DNA of 60,448 nt from Lachnospiraceae bacterium (GTDB lineage Bacteria > Bacillota > Clostridia > Lachnospirales > Anaerotignaceae): NCBI GenBank assembly GCA_003543235.1, contig DPJA01000006.1:1-60448 (forward strand). The letters are read 5' to 3'. This document shows, one piece after another, positions 51,786-60,448 of the stretch. The stretch's first letter is position 1. Each line of letters starts with the position of its first letter. The translations under genes were made by a program, and so were the position numbers. The notes under the pieces are model-generated. The model made no database searches. It worked only from the letters and a program-made list of their open reading frames with translations, and was not told the origin of the DNA.

Positions 51786-52776
51786 ATTTACTCCAATCGT
51801 CATTGTTGCGATATTTTTCTGCCGCCGCTTCAGGCAACAACGGATTTATATAGCTTCCAGTAGCAAATTCAAACCCAGCAGGAGCACCAATACGTGGAAG
51901 TATCCTCATATACCAGTGAAAATCCTCGTCTGCCCTTCCTTTTGGGCTATCCTCAAAACATATGTTATAGCAAATACCTTCTCTAAGTTCTGTAACCTTT
52001 TTAAGCAGCTGTTTAAGAATAACACTAAGCTCTTTAAGGTCATCATCCGTCATTTTACAAAAGCTAGAAATATGCCTCTTGCTAACAACCCATAATTCAA
52101 AGCTAAGCTTTGCGGCATATGGAACAAAAGCAACAAAACTTTGGTTTTCTGCCACAATTCTGGTCTTATTTTTAATCTCATAATTTATCATATCGCATAT
52201 GATACAGCTTCCTTTTTTACTGCGATATTCCTTTATATTGCGTGCAGTTTTTTCCTGTGCTAACGGAACAACAGATACGCCCATAATCTGCCAGTGAGAG
52301 TGGTCAATAGATGCCCCTGCCTCTGGCCCATTGTTTTTAAATATCTGCACATATTTAACAAATTCTTCTTTCTCAATAGCCGTAAACCTGTAGCAAAGCA
52401 CCTTTAAAACATTGTACATATGTTCCTCAGAAAATTGGCTTGGGTCACCATTATGGTCTGGAGTATCCACCAGCACCTCGTGTATACCTATGCCTGCTTC
52501 TGAATAATAAAAGTCCTCATTACATTTTTCAAAACTGTCAGTATCTACTGCTGGGTATAAATTTCTAAACAACCTAAGATTCCATTTTCCATCAGCCCCG
52601 TTTTGATAAATTTCATCTGGCGTTTTGTCCTCATTACCCGGACAAAAAGGACAATCCTTATTATCATTAACCTTTTTAGGTGTTTTTTTCATATCAAAGT
52701 GATATGGCTTTCTTCTTCTATTGGATGCAAAAATAACCCATTCACCTGTAAGAATATCTTTCCTAAGCTGTGACAT
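51784..52776 (-). CDS. GalT-like HIT-superfamily nucleotidylyltransferase
   Basis: The 330-residue protein resembles galactose-1-phosphate uridylyltransferase. It has the N-terminal zinc site CPFCPGNE, RNLYPAVD and the active-site block GASIDHSHWQIMGVSVVP. The usual HPH triad is HSH here; Ser is also seen in ADP-glucose phosphorylase-type relatives, so the substrate may not be galactose 1-phosphate. No galK or galE is nearby. It follows the peptide-binding protein gene by 15 bases and is the last gene of the polA cluster. Confidence 0.8.
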   Translation of the reverse strand: MSQLRKDILTGEWVIFASNRRRKPYHFDMKKTPKKVNDNKDCPFCPGNEDKTPDEIYQNGADGKWNLRLFRNLYPAVDTDSFEKCNEDFYYSEAGIGIHEVLVDTPDHNGDPSQFSEEHMYNVLKVLCYRFTAIEKEEFVKYVQIFKNNGPEAGASIDHSHWQIMGVSVVPLAQEKTARNIKEYRSKKGSCIICDMINYEIKNKTRIVAENQSFVAFVPYAAKLSFELWVVSKRHISSFCKMTDDDLKELSVILKQLLKKVTELREGICYNICFEDSPKGRADEDFHWYMRILPRIGAPAGFEFATGSYINPLLPEAAAEKYRNNDDWSK

Positions 52777-52791
52777 TTTATCACCCTATCT

Positions 52792-54396
52792 TCATTCAAT
52801 ATACCAGCTTTCAATACCATTGTAGCCATCGAATTGCAACGGTGCAATATCCCCTTTAATTCTTTCATCAACAAATAATGCTGATTTTCTGAATACAATA
52901 CTTACACAGGGAATTTCCTCACAAATTTGTTTCTGGAGCTGTGACATAGCCGTACGCATTGCCGCTTCACCAACTGTATTATAAAAGTTGTCAATAAGCT
53001 CATCTGTTTTGGCATTGCTGTAGCCACCATAGTTTCCAGTTCCCCCAGTTTTAAGCATAAACCCAAACTCAGGCACAATGGATAACTGCCAACCGCCCAT
53101 ATACATATCAAATTCTCCATTTTCAAGCTTTGAAATATAGCTGTCATAACTTACTTTTTCAGTTTTAACATCAAAGCCTATTCCATTAAGCTCCTCTGCA
53201 ATTTTATATGCCGCCTGACATCGTTCCTCGTTTTCTTTATTTACAAGTATGGTAAAACTAAGCTTTTTTGTTCCTTCGGCGTAAACCTTAGTTCTAATTT
53301 TTTCATTGCCTTTAGAAGTAAACCCAGCTTTGTTAAGACATTCCCTTGCTGCTGTAAGGTCATAGCTATATACGTTTTCCTTTACGCTGTTAAGCCAGCT
53401 TTCAGGGTTAAGCGGCGTGTTTGCCTCAACTGCATTGGATAGATATATACCGTCAATTATATTTTCAATAGGTACAGCAAGAGCAATTGCCTTTCTAACA
53501 TTTTTATCTTGAAAAATTTCATTGTTAAAATTAAAGCCTAAAAAATCGTAGTAATCATCAGTGTATGAAAACTTTTTTGCTCCATTATCCAAGTCAACCT
53601 TGCCCAAAACTGTTTCATCTGCAATAACACAATCTGTAAGCCGTTGAGTGAATGCGTATACATTTGTATCGGCGTCGGTTGTTATGTTTACAATGACGTT
53701 TTGAATAGACGGCTTGTTAGCAAAGCTGTTTGTAACTGCCTTGAGCCTTAATTCCTTTGCCGCCGTATAATCATCAAAGGCATAAACGCTGTTGCCAAGT
53801 GGTGCAAAATTTTTGTTGCTTGTAAGCACATTTTCACTACCGTAGTATTTTGATGAAATAAGCGGAAAACTCATTGCATATATATTGCCGCTAAATGCCT
53901 CTGTAAATCCCACAACAACTGTATATTCCCCTGTTTTGCTGTATGTTGCAACACGTTGAATACACGCCTTGTATACTGTATTTTCCCCAGCTTCCCTTAA
54001 TGTATTAAGGGAAAATATAACATCATCCGCCGTAATGTTGCTGCCATCGTGCCATTTAAGCCCCTGCTTAATATTAATGGTAAGTTCCTTGCCCTCTTGA
54101 GCATAATACCAGCTTTCAGCTATGTTAGGCACAGGCTTGTAGATTTCATTTATGCCAACAAGTGGCTCATATATCATACGCAATACGCTGTCCACAGAAG
54201 AATCCTCATTTGTAAGAGGATTGAGAGTCTTTGCCGTACACATACTGATGGTTAAATCCTTATTATCTTTTTTGTTTATCTTGTTAGCATCACCAACCTG
54301 AGTTCCAGTCAGTTGTTCACTATTTCCATTGCCTTGTAAGCCGCACCCTGAAAAAAATAGTGTAGCCGCCACAAATGCAGCCAAAAGCTTCTTCAT
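52792..54396 (-). CDS. Oligopeptide-type ABC transporter substrate-binding lipoprotein
   Basis: The 534-residue family 5 solute-binding protein has a lipoprotein signal with lipobox FFSGC (Cys18). Characteristic stretches are SWYYAQEGKELTINIKQGLKWHDG and FGFNFNNEIFQDKNVRKAIALAV. Ligands include peptides, nickel and others. No permease or ATPase gene is adjacent, so it is an orphan binding protein or serves a distant transporter. It lies 14 bases after the slt-like gene. Confidence 0.9.
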   Translation of the reverse strand: MKKLLAAFVAATLFFSGCGLQGNGNSEQLTGTQVGDANKINKKDNKDLTISMCTAKTLNPLTNEDSSVDSVLRMIYEPLVGINEIYKPVPNIAESWYYAQEGKELTINIKQGLKWHDGSNITADDVIFSLNTLREAGENTVYKACIQRVATYSKTGEYTVVVGFTEAFSGNIYAMSFPLISSKYYGSENVLTSNKNFAPLGNSVYAFDDYTAAKELRLKAVTNSFANKPSIQNVIVNITTDADTNVYAFTQRLTDCVIADETVLGKVDLDNGAKKFSYTDDYYDFLGFNFNNEIFQDKNVRKAIALAVPIENIIDGIYLSNAVEANTPLNPESWLNSVKENVYSYDLTAARECLNKAGFTSKGNEKIRTKVYAEGTKKLSFTILVNKENEERCQAAYKIAEELNGIGFDVKTEKVSYDSYISKLENGEFDMYMGGWQLSIVPEFGFMLKTGGTGNYGGYSNAKTDELIDNFYNTVGEAAMRTAMSQLQKQICEEIPCVSIVFRKSALFVDERIKGDIAPLQFDGYNGIESWYIE

Positions 54397-54410
54397 ACTT
54401 TTCCTCCGTA

Positions 54411-54974
54411 TTAATAGATAAATTCATAAATTGACTTTACAATATTTACCTTTACAACATATTTTTCTGTTTCGCCAAATGGTATTTTGTCAAGATTTAT
54501 TCCATCTTTCGAATAATTTTCATCTTTAAGCCATTTGCTTACATTTCCACTGCCTGCATTATATGCCGCTATAACTGTATTTTGATTATTGTTATATTGC
54601 TTCTTTAAAACGGACAAATACCAGCATCCTATTTTTATATTTGTTTCTGGGTCAAATAAATCTTTGTATTCAAAATCTTTAATGCCCAGTACCTCCGAAC
54701 CCCATTTACCTGTAGTTGCGGAAATTTGCATAAGACCCTTTGCCTCTTTTATAGACACCGCTTTTTCATCAAATCGACTTTCCACAAACATAACTGCATA
54801 CACAAGGCTTTCCTCAAGGCCGTTTTCCCTTGCATATTTTTCCACAAAAGCTTTGTGTTCTCTGCAAAACATATGTGGCATGGCAAAGTATCTTATTCCC
54901 ACAGCCACAGCCACAAAAATAAGAAAATATGTACCAATTTTCCGAAGCCTTTTAAGGCTAAAACAATAAAACAT
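54411..54974 (-). CDS. Lytic transglycosylase (SLT domain), membrane-anchored
   Basis: The 187-residue protein has an N-terminal membrane helix (about 13-30) and an SLT domain. The catalytic Glu65 is in VMFVESRFDE, with GLMQISATTGKW and the AAYNAGSGNVSKWL ending. It cleaves glycan strands with 1,6-anhydro ring formation. The gene order polA-coaE-slt recurs in Clostridia. Confidence 0.93.
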   Translation of the reverse strand: MFYCFSLKRLRKIGTYFLIFVAVAVGIRYFAMPHMFCREHKAFVEKYARENGLEESLVYAVMFVESRFDEKAVSIKEAKGLMQISATTGKWGSEVLGIKDFEYKDLFDPETNIKIGCWYLSVLKKQYNNNQNTVIAAYNAGSGNVSKWLKDENYSKDGINLDKIPFGETEKYVVKVNIVKSIYEFIY

Positions 54975-54983
54975 TTCATTCTC

Positions 54984-55574
54984 CTAAACTATATCAAATA
55001 ATTCGTCAACCTGTTTTTCCACATCCTCAATTGCTACACTATTGTCAATAATCACATCTGCATACTTTTTGTAATCTTCCCATTTTCTCTGTGAAGATAT
55101 TCGGTTTCTACCATGAGCTTCATCAATTCCGTCCCTTGCCATAATTCTCTTAAGCCTAACCTCTTCTTTTGCATACACAACCCATATTTCATTGCAAAGG
55201 GTTTTAAAATTCCCTTCTAATAAAAGAGGAGCATCAATAATAGCCGCTTTTCTGTTTTCACTTTTTGCCTGTCTAATCCTGTTTTTAATTTCCTTATAAA
55301 TATATTTATGGGTACATTTGTTTAAAAAATCAAGCTTTTCTTTCCCGTTTTGAAATACCATGGCTCCAAGCTTTTTTCTGGCTATTTCTCCATTGCTATC
55401 TAAAATTCCCGTACCAAAATATTTTACCAATTCATCATATGCCGGCTTCCCATTAAGAATTATGTTATGCCCAATGTCATCGGCATCTATTATATATGCA
55501 CCTTTTTTAGCCAAAAACTTACTTACCACACTTTTTCCACTTCCTGTGCCGCCAGTCAAGCCAATTATTCTCAT
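54984..55574 (-). CDS. coaE: Dephospho-CoA kinase
   Basis: The 196-residue enzyme phosphorylates dephospho-CoA, the last step of CoA synthesis. The N-terminal P-loop is GLTGGTGSGKS; YIDADDIGH-like IIDADDIGHNII and AAIIDAPLLLEGNF are family blocks. I use the ATG at 55574, which gives the usual MRIIGLTGG start; a longer reading to 55664 would extend into polA. It lies 19 bases after polA. Confidence 0.95.
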   Translation of the reverse strand: MRIIGLTGGTGSGKSVVSKFLAKKGAYIIDADDIGHNIILNGKPAYDELVKYFGTGILDSNGEIARKKLGAMVFQNGKEKLDFLNKCTHKYIYKEIKNRIRQAKSENRKAAIIDAPLLLEGNFKTLCNEIWVVYAKEEVRLKRIMARDGIDEAHGRNRISSQRKWEDYKKYADVIIDNSVAIEDVEKQVDELFDIV

Positions 55575-55593
55575 TTCTTCCACCACCATTTTT

Positions 55594-58266
55594 TTATTTT
55601 GTTTCGTACCAGCTTTTGCCCATTTTAACCTCTGCCTCCATAGGCACTTTAAGTGAAACAGCATTTTCCATGTTGTCTTTAAGCAAAGCAGATACTTCCT
55701 CTATTTCATTTATATGTGTTTCAATTAAAAGTTCATCATGGACCTGTAAAATAAGTCGGGATTTAAGCCCTCTTTTCTTAATCTCGTTGTGAACCTTAAC
55801 CATGGCTATTTTAATTATATCAGCTGCACTGCCCTGAATTGGCATATTCATGGCAACTCTCTCACCAAATGAGCGTTGCACAAAGTTTGATGCGTTAAGT
55901 TCAGGCATAGCTCGTCTTCTGCCAAAAATTGTAGCCACATATCCATTAGCTCTTGCGTTTTCAATAGTTTTGTCCATATAAACCCTTATGTTTGGATATT
56001 TTTCAAAATAGCTTTCAATATATTGTTCTGCTTCCTTCCGTGATATACCCAAATCCTGTCCAAGACTGAATGCTCCAATTCCATACACTATTCCAAAATT
56101 AACAGCCTTTGCGTTTGACCTTTGCTGTGACGTAACCTCATCAAAAGGAATGTTAAATACCTGTGACGCAGTAAGACGGTGAATATCCTGTCCCTCCTTG
56201 AAAGCATTTATGAGAGTTTCGTCATTTGCCATATCTGCCAATACCCTAAGTTCAATTTGAGAATAATCAGCATCTAAAAATACATACTCATCACTGCTGG
56301 GTATAAATACTTTCCTTAGCTTTCTGCCAAGCTCTAACCTTATAGGTATATTCTGCAAATTAGGCTCTGTACTACTTATTCTTCCCGTTGCAGTAATGGT
56401 TTGGTTAAATGTTGAATATATTTTTTCAGTTTTCTCATCCATAACATTCAAAAGCCCATCGGCGTAAGTGCTTTTAAGCTTGCTAAGCTGACGATAAAGC
56501 AATATTTTTTCAACTACTGGACTTTCAAGCCTAAGCTTCTCCAAAACCTCTGCGGCTGTTGAGTATCCAGTTTTTGTTTTTTTGCTTCCTTTTAAACCTA
56601 ATTTTTCAAACAAAATAACCCCAAGCTGTTTTGGCGAGTTAATGTTAAACTCCTCTCCTGCAAGGAAGTAGATTTCTGTTGTAAGTGACTCCAACTCCCT
56701 TTCAAGATTTTTTTGATACTCAATAAGTTCCTTACGGTTTACTTTCATTCCCCATTTTTCCATATCACTAAGCACAAAAATAAGTGGCATTTCTATATCA
56801 TAAAAAAGTGAAACCTGACCATTTTCCTTAAGCCTTTGCTCCATAACCTTTTTACTTTTAAAAACAATTTGTGCCTGAGGTGCAGCAAACTCCAAAAGCT
56901 CATCATCTTTAATATCTACTATAGATTTTTTACTTTTACCCTTGCCTAAAACCTCTTCCTCTGACTTTATTGTCTGATTTAAAAATTCGGAGGCAATATC
57001 GTCGCAATGGTATGTTTCTCTTGTAGGATTAAGTATATATGCAGCAATAGCCGTGTCAAATGTAACTCCATCCAAATTCACACTCATACTTCGCATAAGG
57101 CTTATATCACTTTTTATATTATGCCCTATTTTTATATATTCAGTGTTTCCAAAAAAATCCCTTGCAATATCTGCCACTGCCTCTGTGCTAAGACTTTCAG
57201 TAATATATGCAAGGCATCCTCCAACACCCTCATTATACAAACTCAATGCTTTTAATTTGCCATCTTCAGCAAAAATCACATAGGCTGTATCAGTGCCTTT
57301 TTCTATAGAAGAGATATACTCGTTAAATTCAATTTTCGATACTATAAGCTTATATGTCGATTTTTCTTTACTTTCAGGTTTTTTAATTTCTTCTTCTACG
57401 CTAAAACGGTTAATCATACTTTTAAATTCATATCTCTTAATAAGCTCATATGCCTGTGGAGATATTTGTGACCCTATAATTGGCATTTCATCAGGGTCAA
57501 GCTCTATAGGCATATCTCTAACTATTGTGGCAAGAAACTTGCTAAGCCTTGCCTGCTCTTGAAATTCCTGTAAATTTTTAGAGGCTCTTGGTGGCTTCAC
57601 ATTTTCGGCATTTTCAATTGCCGCTTCGATGTTCTTATATTCCGCTATAATTTTTGTTGCAGTTTTTTCACCAATACCAGGTACTCCAGGTATGTTGTCC
57701 GACGCATCTCCAATCAAAGCTTTAAGGTCTATAAATTCCGTTGGTGTAACTCCATATTTTTCCACAACATCTTTTTCATAGTAGTCTTCAACCTCTGTTT
57801 TTCCACCCTTTGTTTTAGGTATCCTTATTTTAAGAGTATTGCTGGCAAGCTGCAAAAGGTCACGGTCACCCGATACAACAACGGCTTCAAAACCCATGTC
57901 TTCAGCCTTTTTAGAAAGTGTACCTAAAATATCATCTGCTTCAAAACCCTCAACGGCATATTGCTTTATTTTTAATTCAGTAAGAAGCTCTTTAAGCATA
58001 GGCATCTGCTGTACCAGTTCCTCTGGCATTCCTTTTCTTGTCCCCTTATAGCCGTCAAATTTTTGGTGGCGGAAGGTAGGAGCTTTAAGGTCGAAGGCAA
58101 TACCCAAATAATCTGGTTTATCTTCATCAATCAACTTAAATAATATATTAAAAAAACCGTAAACCGCATTTGTATATTTGCCCTCCGCATTGGAAAGCAA
58201 AGGTACACCATAATAAGCTCTGTTTACAATACTGTTTCCATCTACAAGCATAACTTTTTTCTGCAT
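55594..58266 (-). CDS. polA: DNA polymerase I
   Basis: The 890-residue enzyme has a 5' nuclease domain (about 1-290, MLVDGNSIVNRAYYG), a 3'-5' exonuclease-like domain (about 300-480) and the polymerase domain. Polymerase motifs are DADYSQIELRVLADM, RSNAKAVNFGIVYGIG and QVHDELLIE. The exonuclease motif I acidic pair (Asp-x-Glu) is absent: the aligned strand reads YVIFAEDG, so proofreading is probably lost, as in Bacillus stearothermophilus Pol I. ATG at 58266 follows GGAGG; the ATG at 58278 is upstream of that site. Confidence 0.96.
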   Translation of the reverse strand: MQKKVMLVDGNSIVNRAYYGVPLLSNAEGKYTNAVYGFFNILFKLIDEDKPDYLGIAFDLKAPTFRHQKFDGYKGTRKGMPEELVQQMPMLKELLTELKIKQYAVEGFEADDILGTLSKKAEDMGFEAVVVSGDRDLLQLASNTLKIRIPKTKGGKTEVEDYYEKDVVEKYGVTPTEFIDLKALIGDASDNIPGVPGIGEKTATKIIAEYKNIEAAIENAENVKPPRASKNLQEFQEQARLSKFLATIVRDMPIELDPDEMPIIGSQISPQAYELIKRYEFKSMINRFSVEEEIKKPESKEKSTYKLIVSKIEFNEYISSIEKGTDTAYVIFAEDGKLKALSLYNEGVGGCLAYITESLSTEAVADIARDFFGNTEYIKIGHNIKSDISLMRSMSVNLDGVTFDTAIAAYILNPTRETYHCDDIASEFLNQTIKSEEEVLGKGKSKKSIVDIKDDELLEFAAPQAQIVFKSKKVMEQRLKENGQVSLFYDIEMPLIFVLSDMEKWGMKVNRKELIEYQKNLERELESLTTEIYFLAGEEFNINSPKQLGVILFEKLGLKGSKKTKTGYSTAAEVLEKLRLESPVVEKILLYRQLSKLKSTYADGLLNVMDEKTEKIYSTFNQTITATGRISSTEPNLQNIPIRLELGRKLRKVFIPSSDEYVFLDADYSQIELRVLADMANDETLINAFKEGQDIHRLTASQVFNIPFDEVTSQQRSNAKAVNFGIVYGIGAFSLGQDLGISRKEAEQYIESYFEKYPNIRVYMDKTIENARANGYVATIFGRRRAMPELNASNFVQRSFGERVAMNMPIQGSAADIIKIAMVKVHNEIKKRGLKSRLILQVHDELLIETHINEIEEVSALLKDNMENAVSLKVPMEAEVKMGKSWYETK

Positions 58267-58399
58267 AATAACCTCCATTAGTGCCTAGGTACTGACTATA
58301 TTTATTATACACCACTTTTTATTAAACTTACAGTAAAAAATTATCACACAAACAAGCATACTTGAATACTATATAATAAAAAATTTTGGAGGCTGTAAA

Positions 58400-59098
58400 A
58401 TGAAAAAAAGCAAAGCCATACTCTGTATTTTCTCTTCTCTTTTACTTATTATTGCATCATTTGCAGGATGTAATAAAGAAGATTCTCTTACGGAGGTACG
58501 TCTAAATGAGGTAGTGCATTCTATTTTTTATGCCCCACAATATGTAGCTTTAGAAAAAGGCTTTTTTGAGGACGAAGGTCTTAAAATAACCTTAGATGTC
58601 GGTCAGGGTGCAGATAAATCTATGACAGCTCTCCTTTCAAACTCTGCAGATATTGCCCTTTTAGGCACAGAGGCAGGTCTTTATGTGTACAATGAGGGTA
58701 AGGAAAACTACGCAATGTCTTTTGCACAACTTACTCAGCGTGCAGGTAACTTCCTTGTTGCAAGAAAAGATGTACCAGATTTTCAGTGGACCGACCTTAA
58801 AGATCGTTCTGTTATAGGCGGACGCATAGGCGGAATGCCAGAACTGGTTTTAGAGTATGTTCTCAAAGAAAAAGGACTTACTCCAGGTACTGATATGTCA
58901 ATTATTAACAACCTTGCTTTCACAAGCACAAGCGGAGCATTTGTTGCTGGTGAAGGCGACTACACTGTAGAGTTTGAGCCTGTTGCAACAACTCTAGAGG
59001 AACAGAAAAATGGCTATATAGTTGCATCTTTAGGTGAAGCAAGTAGTAAGTATGCACTACTGCAATACGCATTAAATGCGTGGCTCTTATTTACTTAA
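58400..59098 (+). pseudogene. Truncated NMT1/SsuA-type substrate-binding lipoprotein
   Basis: The gene begins normally, with GGAGG, a lipobox (FAGC, Cys24) and the family motif VVHSIFYAPQYVALEKGFF-like start of the binding fold. It keeps about 190 residues of fold to IVASLGEASS, the point where homologs continue to a length of about 320-340 residues. The last 16 codons (from about 59048) are unlike the family and end in the adjoining prophage DNA. Loss of the second lobe should destroy ligand binding. The substrate class is thiamine-precursor or alkylsulfonate-like; the rest of the gene may survive beyond the other prophage end. Confidence 0.75.
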
Positions 59099-59719
59099 CA
59101 CAACCATCTTTGTAGCACTGTCATACCCTACAGTAACTCCTAACAGCTCACACAATTCTCTAATGGTTACATAGTTCGTACCATCCACATTAAACCCCTC
59201 TAAGGTCTTTGTAGCACCGTTAACACTAATCTTAATTGTTGTCTTGTCCATTTCTTCTTCCCCCTTTTTATCCTCAACATATGTAATATCCGTACATAAA
59301 AACCAATGTGTAAATTTAGCGTTGGATAGTTTATTTTTTCTACACCCGTAAGCACTGCCATCTTCAGCGATGTAATATGGTACACCGTTTTCTATTCCTA
59401 TATAAATGCCAATATGCCCCGACTGCCAAACCAATGCTCCTACAGGGGCTTTAGCAATTGTACTTATATCATAAACATTTTTGGCAGCACTCTTATATTG
59501 TGATGAACCACGCATAACGCCTGTTGCCCAGGATATTAAACCAGAACAATCACAGCAGACTTTTCCAACCTTGTTTTTATCGCTATTCCATACGTTACTA
59601 CCATAAGCAGTTTTAAGTTGATTATATTTTGCTAAAGTCATTACTGCACCTTTCATGCCGTACACATAAGGAACACCAAGTTTCGACTTAGCAAATGCTA
59701 CTAATTCTTTATTTGTCAT
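59087..59719 (-). CDS. Phage endolysin, NlpC/P60-type peptidase with a C-terminal binding-like domain
   Basis: The 210-residue protein has an NlpC/P60 domain (about 1-140) with the catalytic Cys58 in CCDCSGLISW and His102 in SGHIGIYIG. A short linker (EDKKGEEE) leads to a C-terminal copper-amine-oxidase-like domain (about 155-210, with GFNVDGTNYVTIRELCELLG), a type often found on surface and cell-wall proteins. It would cut peptide stems in peptidoglycan for lysis. Its position after two holin-like genes fits a lysis cassette. Confidence 0.85.
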   Translation of the reverse strand: MTNKELVAFAKSKLGVPYVYGMKGAVMTLAKYNQLKTAYGSNVWNSDKNKVGKVCCDCSGLISWATGVMRGSSQYKSAAKNVYDISTIAKAPVGALVWQSGHIGIYIGIENGVPYYIAEDGSAYGCRKNKLSNAKFTHWFLCTDITYVEDKKGEEEMDKTTIKISVNGATKTLEGFNVDGTNYVTIRELCELLGVTVGYDSATKMVVLSK

Positions 59720-59728
59720 ATTACCCCC

Positions 59729-59977
59729 CTATTTGTCCTCTGTGCCCTCTGTAACGCTTGTTTCTGTTGTAGTGGTAAATGTATCCTCCGTTAACCCATT
59801 GGCTATCAGATACCCCACAACAGACCCCAACGCACCAATAATAGCCGTAACCTGTACAATTGTGTTGCTGTCGCACTGTGCAAATGCCATTATAGACGTT
59901 GCCAAGCCTGCCAATGCCACCCAAAACTTACGGCTAGTAATTTTTATTGCAAATACGTCCCAACTAAATTTTTTCAT
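59729..59977 (-). CDS. Phage holin-like small membrane protein
   Basis: The 82-residue protein has two hydrophobic segments (around 18-35 and 43-62) and a Thr/Glu-rich C-terminal tail. The NVKITSRKFWVALAGL-like beginning ITSRKFWVALAGLATSIMA resembles phage phi-LC3/holin-type families. The ATG at 59977 follows AGGGGG. It overlaps the upstream holin gene by 14 bases and is 9 bases from the endolysin. Confidence 0.65.
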   Translation of the reverse strand: MKKFSWDVFAIKITSRKFWVALAGLATSIMAFAQCDSNTIVQVTAIIGALGSVVGYLIANGLTEDTFTTTTETSVTEGTEDK

Positions 59978-60448
59978 CCATATCCCCCTCATCTACATAC
60001 TCGCCCATTTTCTTTTTAACTGCCTTTTCAAAAATCCTTAAACCACTCACTCCTGCATCTCGTAAATTTTCCAGAATAGAAAGTAAATCCCTTAAAAACA
60101 TCAGCGTGTAAACCAACTGTGCAAACCAAATTGCAACGGTATCAATAATTGTAAGCCTATAAGCACAGCCACAAATTATCAGCATTACGCCAAACACCAA
60201 CAGCTTGTCCGTAGTACCTCTTGCAAATGCACTGCTAGATATTTTGTGGGTAAGCAGCGAATTCTTCACGCCTCCGCCTTGTCTGGATAGTGAAAATAGC
60301 TTTGTAGCCAAGTCCAAAACCATAATTACCAAAACCGCTGCTGCACCGTAAAGGTACTGCTTTTCTGGAAATAAAAATTTATAGGCTAAGGACACCACTG
60401 TTGATGTAAAAAGGGATATTGCTGTCAATACCCTGTTGTCAAATAACT
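59964..60448 (-). CDS. Phage holin family protein, 5' end outside the window
   Basis: At least 154 residues are visible, and the frame stays open to the right edge, so the true start is probably outside. Hydrophobic segments (about 26-44, 76-92 and 98-118 of the visible part) and the DLATKLFSLSRQGGG loop fit the toxin-secretion/phage-lysis holin family (Phage_holin_4). With the next two genes it makes a lysis cassette. Confidence 0.75.
   Translation of the reverse strand, partial: LFDNRVLTAISLFTSTVVSLAYKFLFPEKQYLYGAAAVLVIMVLDLATKLFSLSRQGGGVKNSLLTHKISSSAFARGTTDKLLVFGVMLIICGCAYRLTIIDTVAIWFAQLVYTLMFLRDLLSILENLRDAGVSGLRIFEKAVKKKMGEYVDEGDMDEKI

Larger units (their letters stand above)
59048..60448. 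mobile_element. Left part of a prophage (lysis module), continuing past the window
   Basis: Three consecutive phage-type genes (an endolysin and two holin-like genes, minus strand) begin right where the host substrate-binding gene loses its family sequence. This places a prophage end near 59048, the rest lying beyond the right edge. No integrase is visible, so its type is unknown. An inverted repeat around 59043-59062 (GTAGT..ACTAC) may be part of the attachment site. Confidence 0.7.

Noticed and set aside
59070..59084. ACGCAT/ATGCGT hairpin as terminator of the lysis genes
   Set aside because: The stem is short and has no U-run on either strand.
1..60448. tRNA genes, CRISPR arrays and insertion sequences
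   Set aside because: I looked for conserved tRNA arms, regular repeats and transposase motifs and saw none; a tRNAscan or IS search could still find something.

Overview
The window is low-GC DNA from an endospore-forming Firmicute, most likely an anaerobic member of class Clostridia. The supporting evidence is: an IspH-ribosomal protein S1 fusion; an anaerobic class III ribonucleotide reductase with its activase; sporulation-type genes (YlmC/YmxH, SpoVB-like flippase, possible small spore protein); a gram-positive (Cheo-type) LexA box; an HPr kinase/Crh-like pair; and strong AGGAGG-type ribosome binding sites. Genus cannot be fixed from the sequence alone.

Layout. 1-452: four tandem sigma-A promoters pointing left, apparently the promoter region of an rRNA operon just outside the window. 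501-863: a small spore-protein-like gene on the minus strand. 1041-4692: SOS repressor lexA, NAD synthetase and a DUF975 membrane protein (plus strand). 4691-15793: a long minus-strand stretch with YbjQ, ispH-rpsA/cmk/aroH/BaiN-like/phosphatase, rluB/dacF, an amino-acid ABC transporter and a ClC channel. 15893-23250: a two-component system, then addA preceded by an orphan gene. 23301-30148: a histidine operon hisZ-G-D-B-H-A-F-I-E with a consensus promoter, a second possible promoter before hisB and a terminator; hisC and the histidinol-phosphate phosphatase are not here. 30235-34231: nrdR, ylmC and the divergent nrdDG operon, whose promoter carries two NrdR boxes. 34296-37478: a DUF2161 nuclease-like protein, pepP and a DUF362 ferredoxin-like protein. 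37475-40510: two tandem mgtE magnesium transporter genes behind a leader that encodes an untracked 34-residue peptide. 40616-41878: a PH-domain membrane protein and an M23 peptidase. 41967-49233: uvrC, then hprK-ROK-murB-rapZ-whiA-crh-like. 49356-51696: ydcF and a SpoVB-like flippase. 51784-58266: polA-coaE-slt-oligopeptide SBP-galT-like. 58400-59098: a truncated substrate-binding protein gene. From about 59048 to the right edge: the lysis end of a prophage (endolysin and two holin-like genes) that seems to have integrated into that gene.

How the genes work together. Regulatory logic can be read directly in several places: LexA acting on its own promoter, NrdR (encoded next door) acting on nrdDG, HprK paired with an HPr-like protein that keeps Ser46 but has Asp in place of the catalytic His15, and a terminator between the amino-acid binding protein and its permease. 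The least explained items are the mgtE leader peptide with a hairpin straddling its stop codon, the ydcF terminator whose stem contains the ribosome binding site of the next gene, the orphan 202-residue protein before addA, and the prophage junction. No tRNA, CRISPR array or insertion sequence was recognised.
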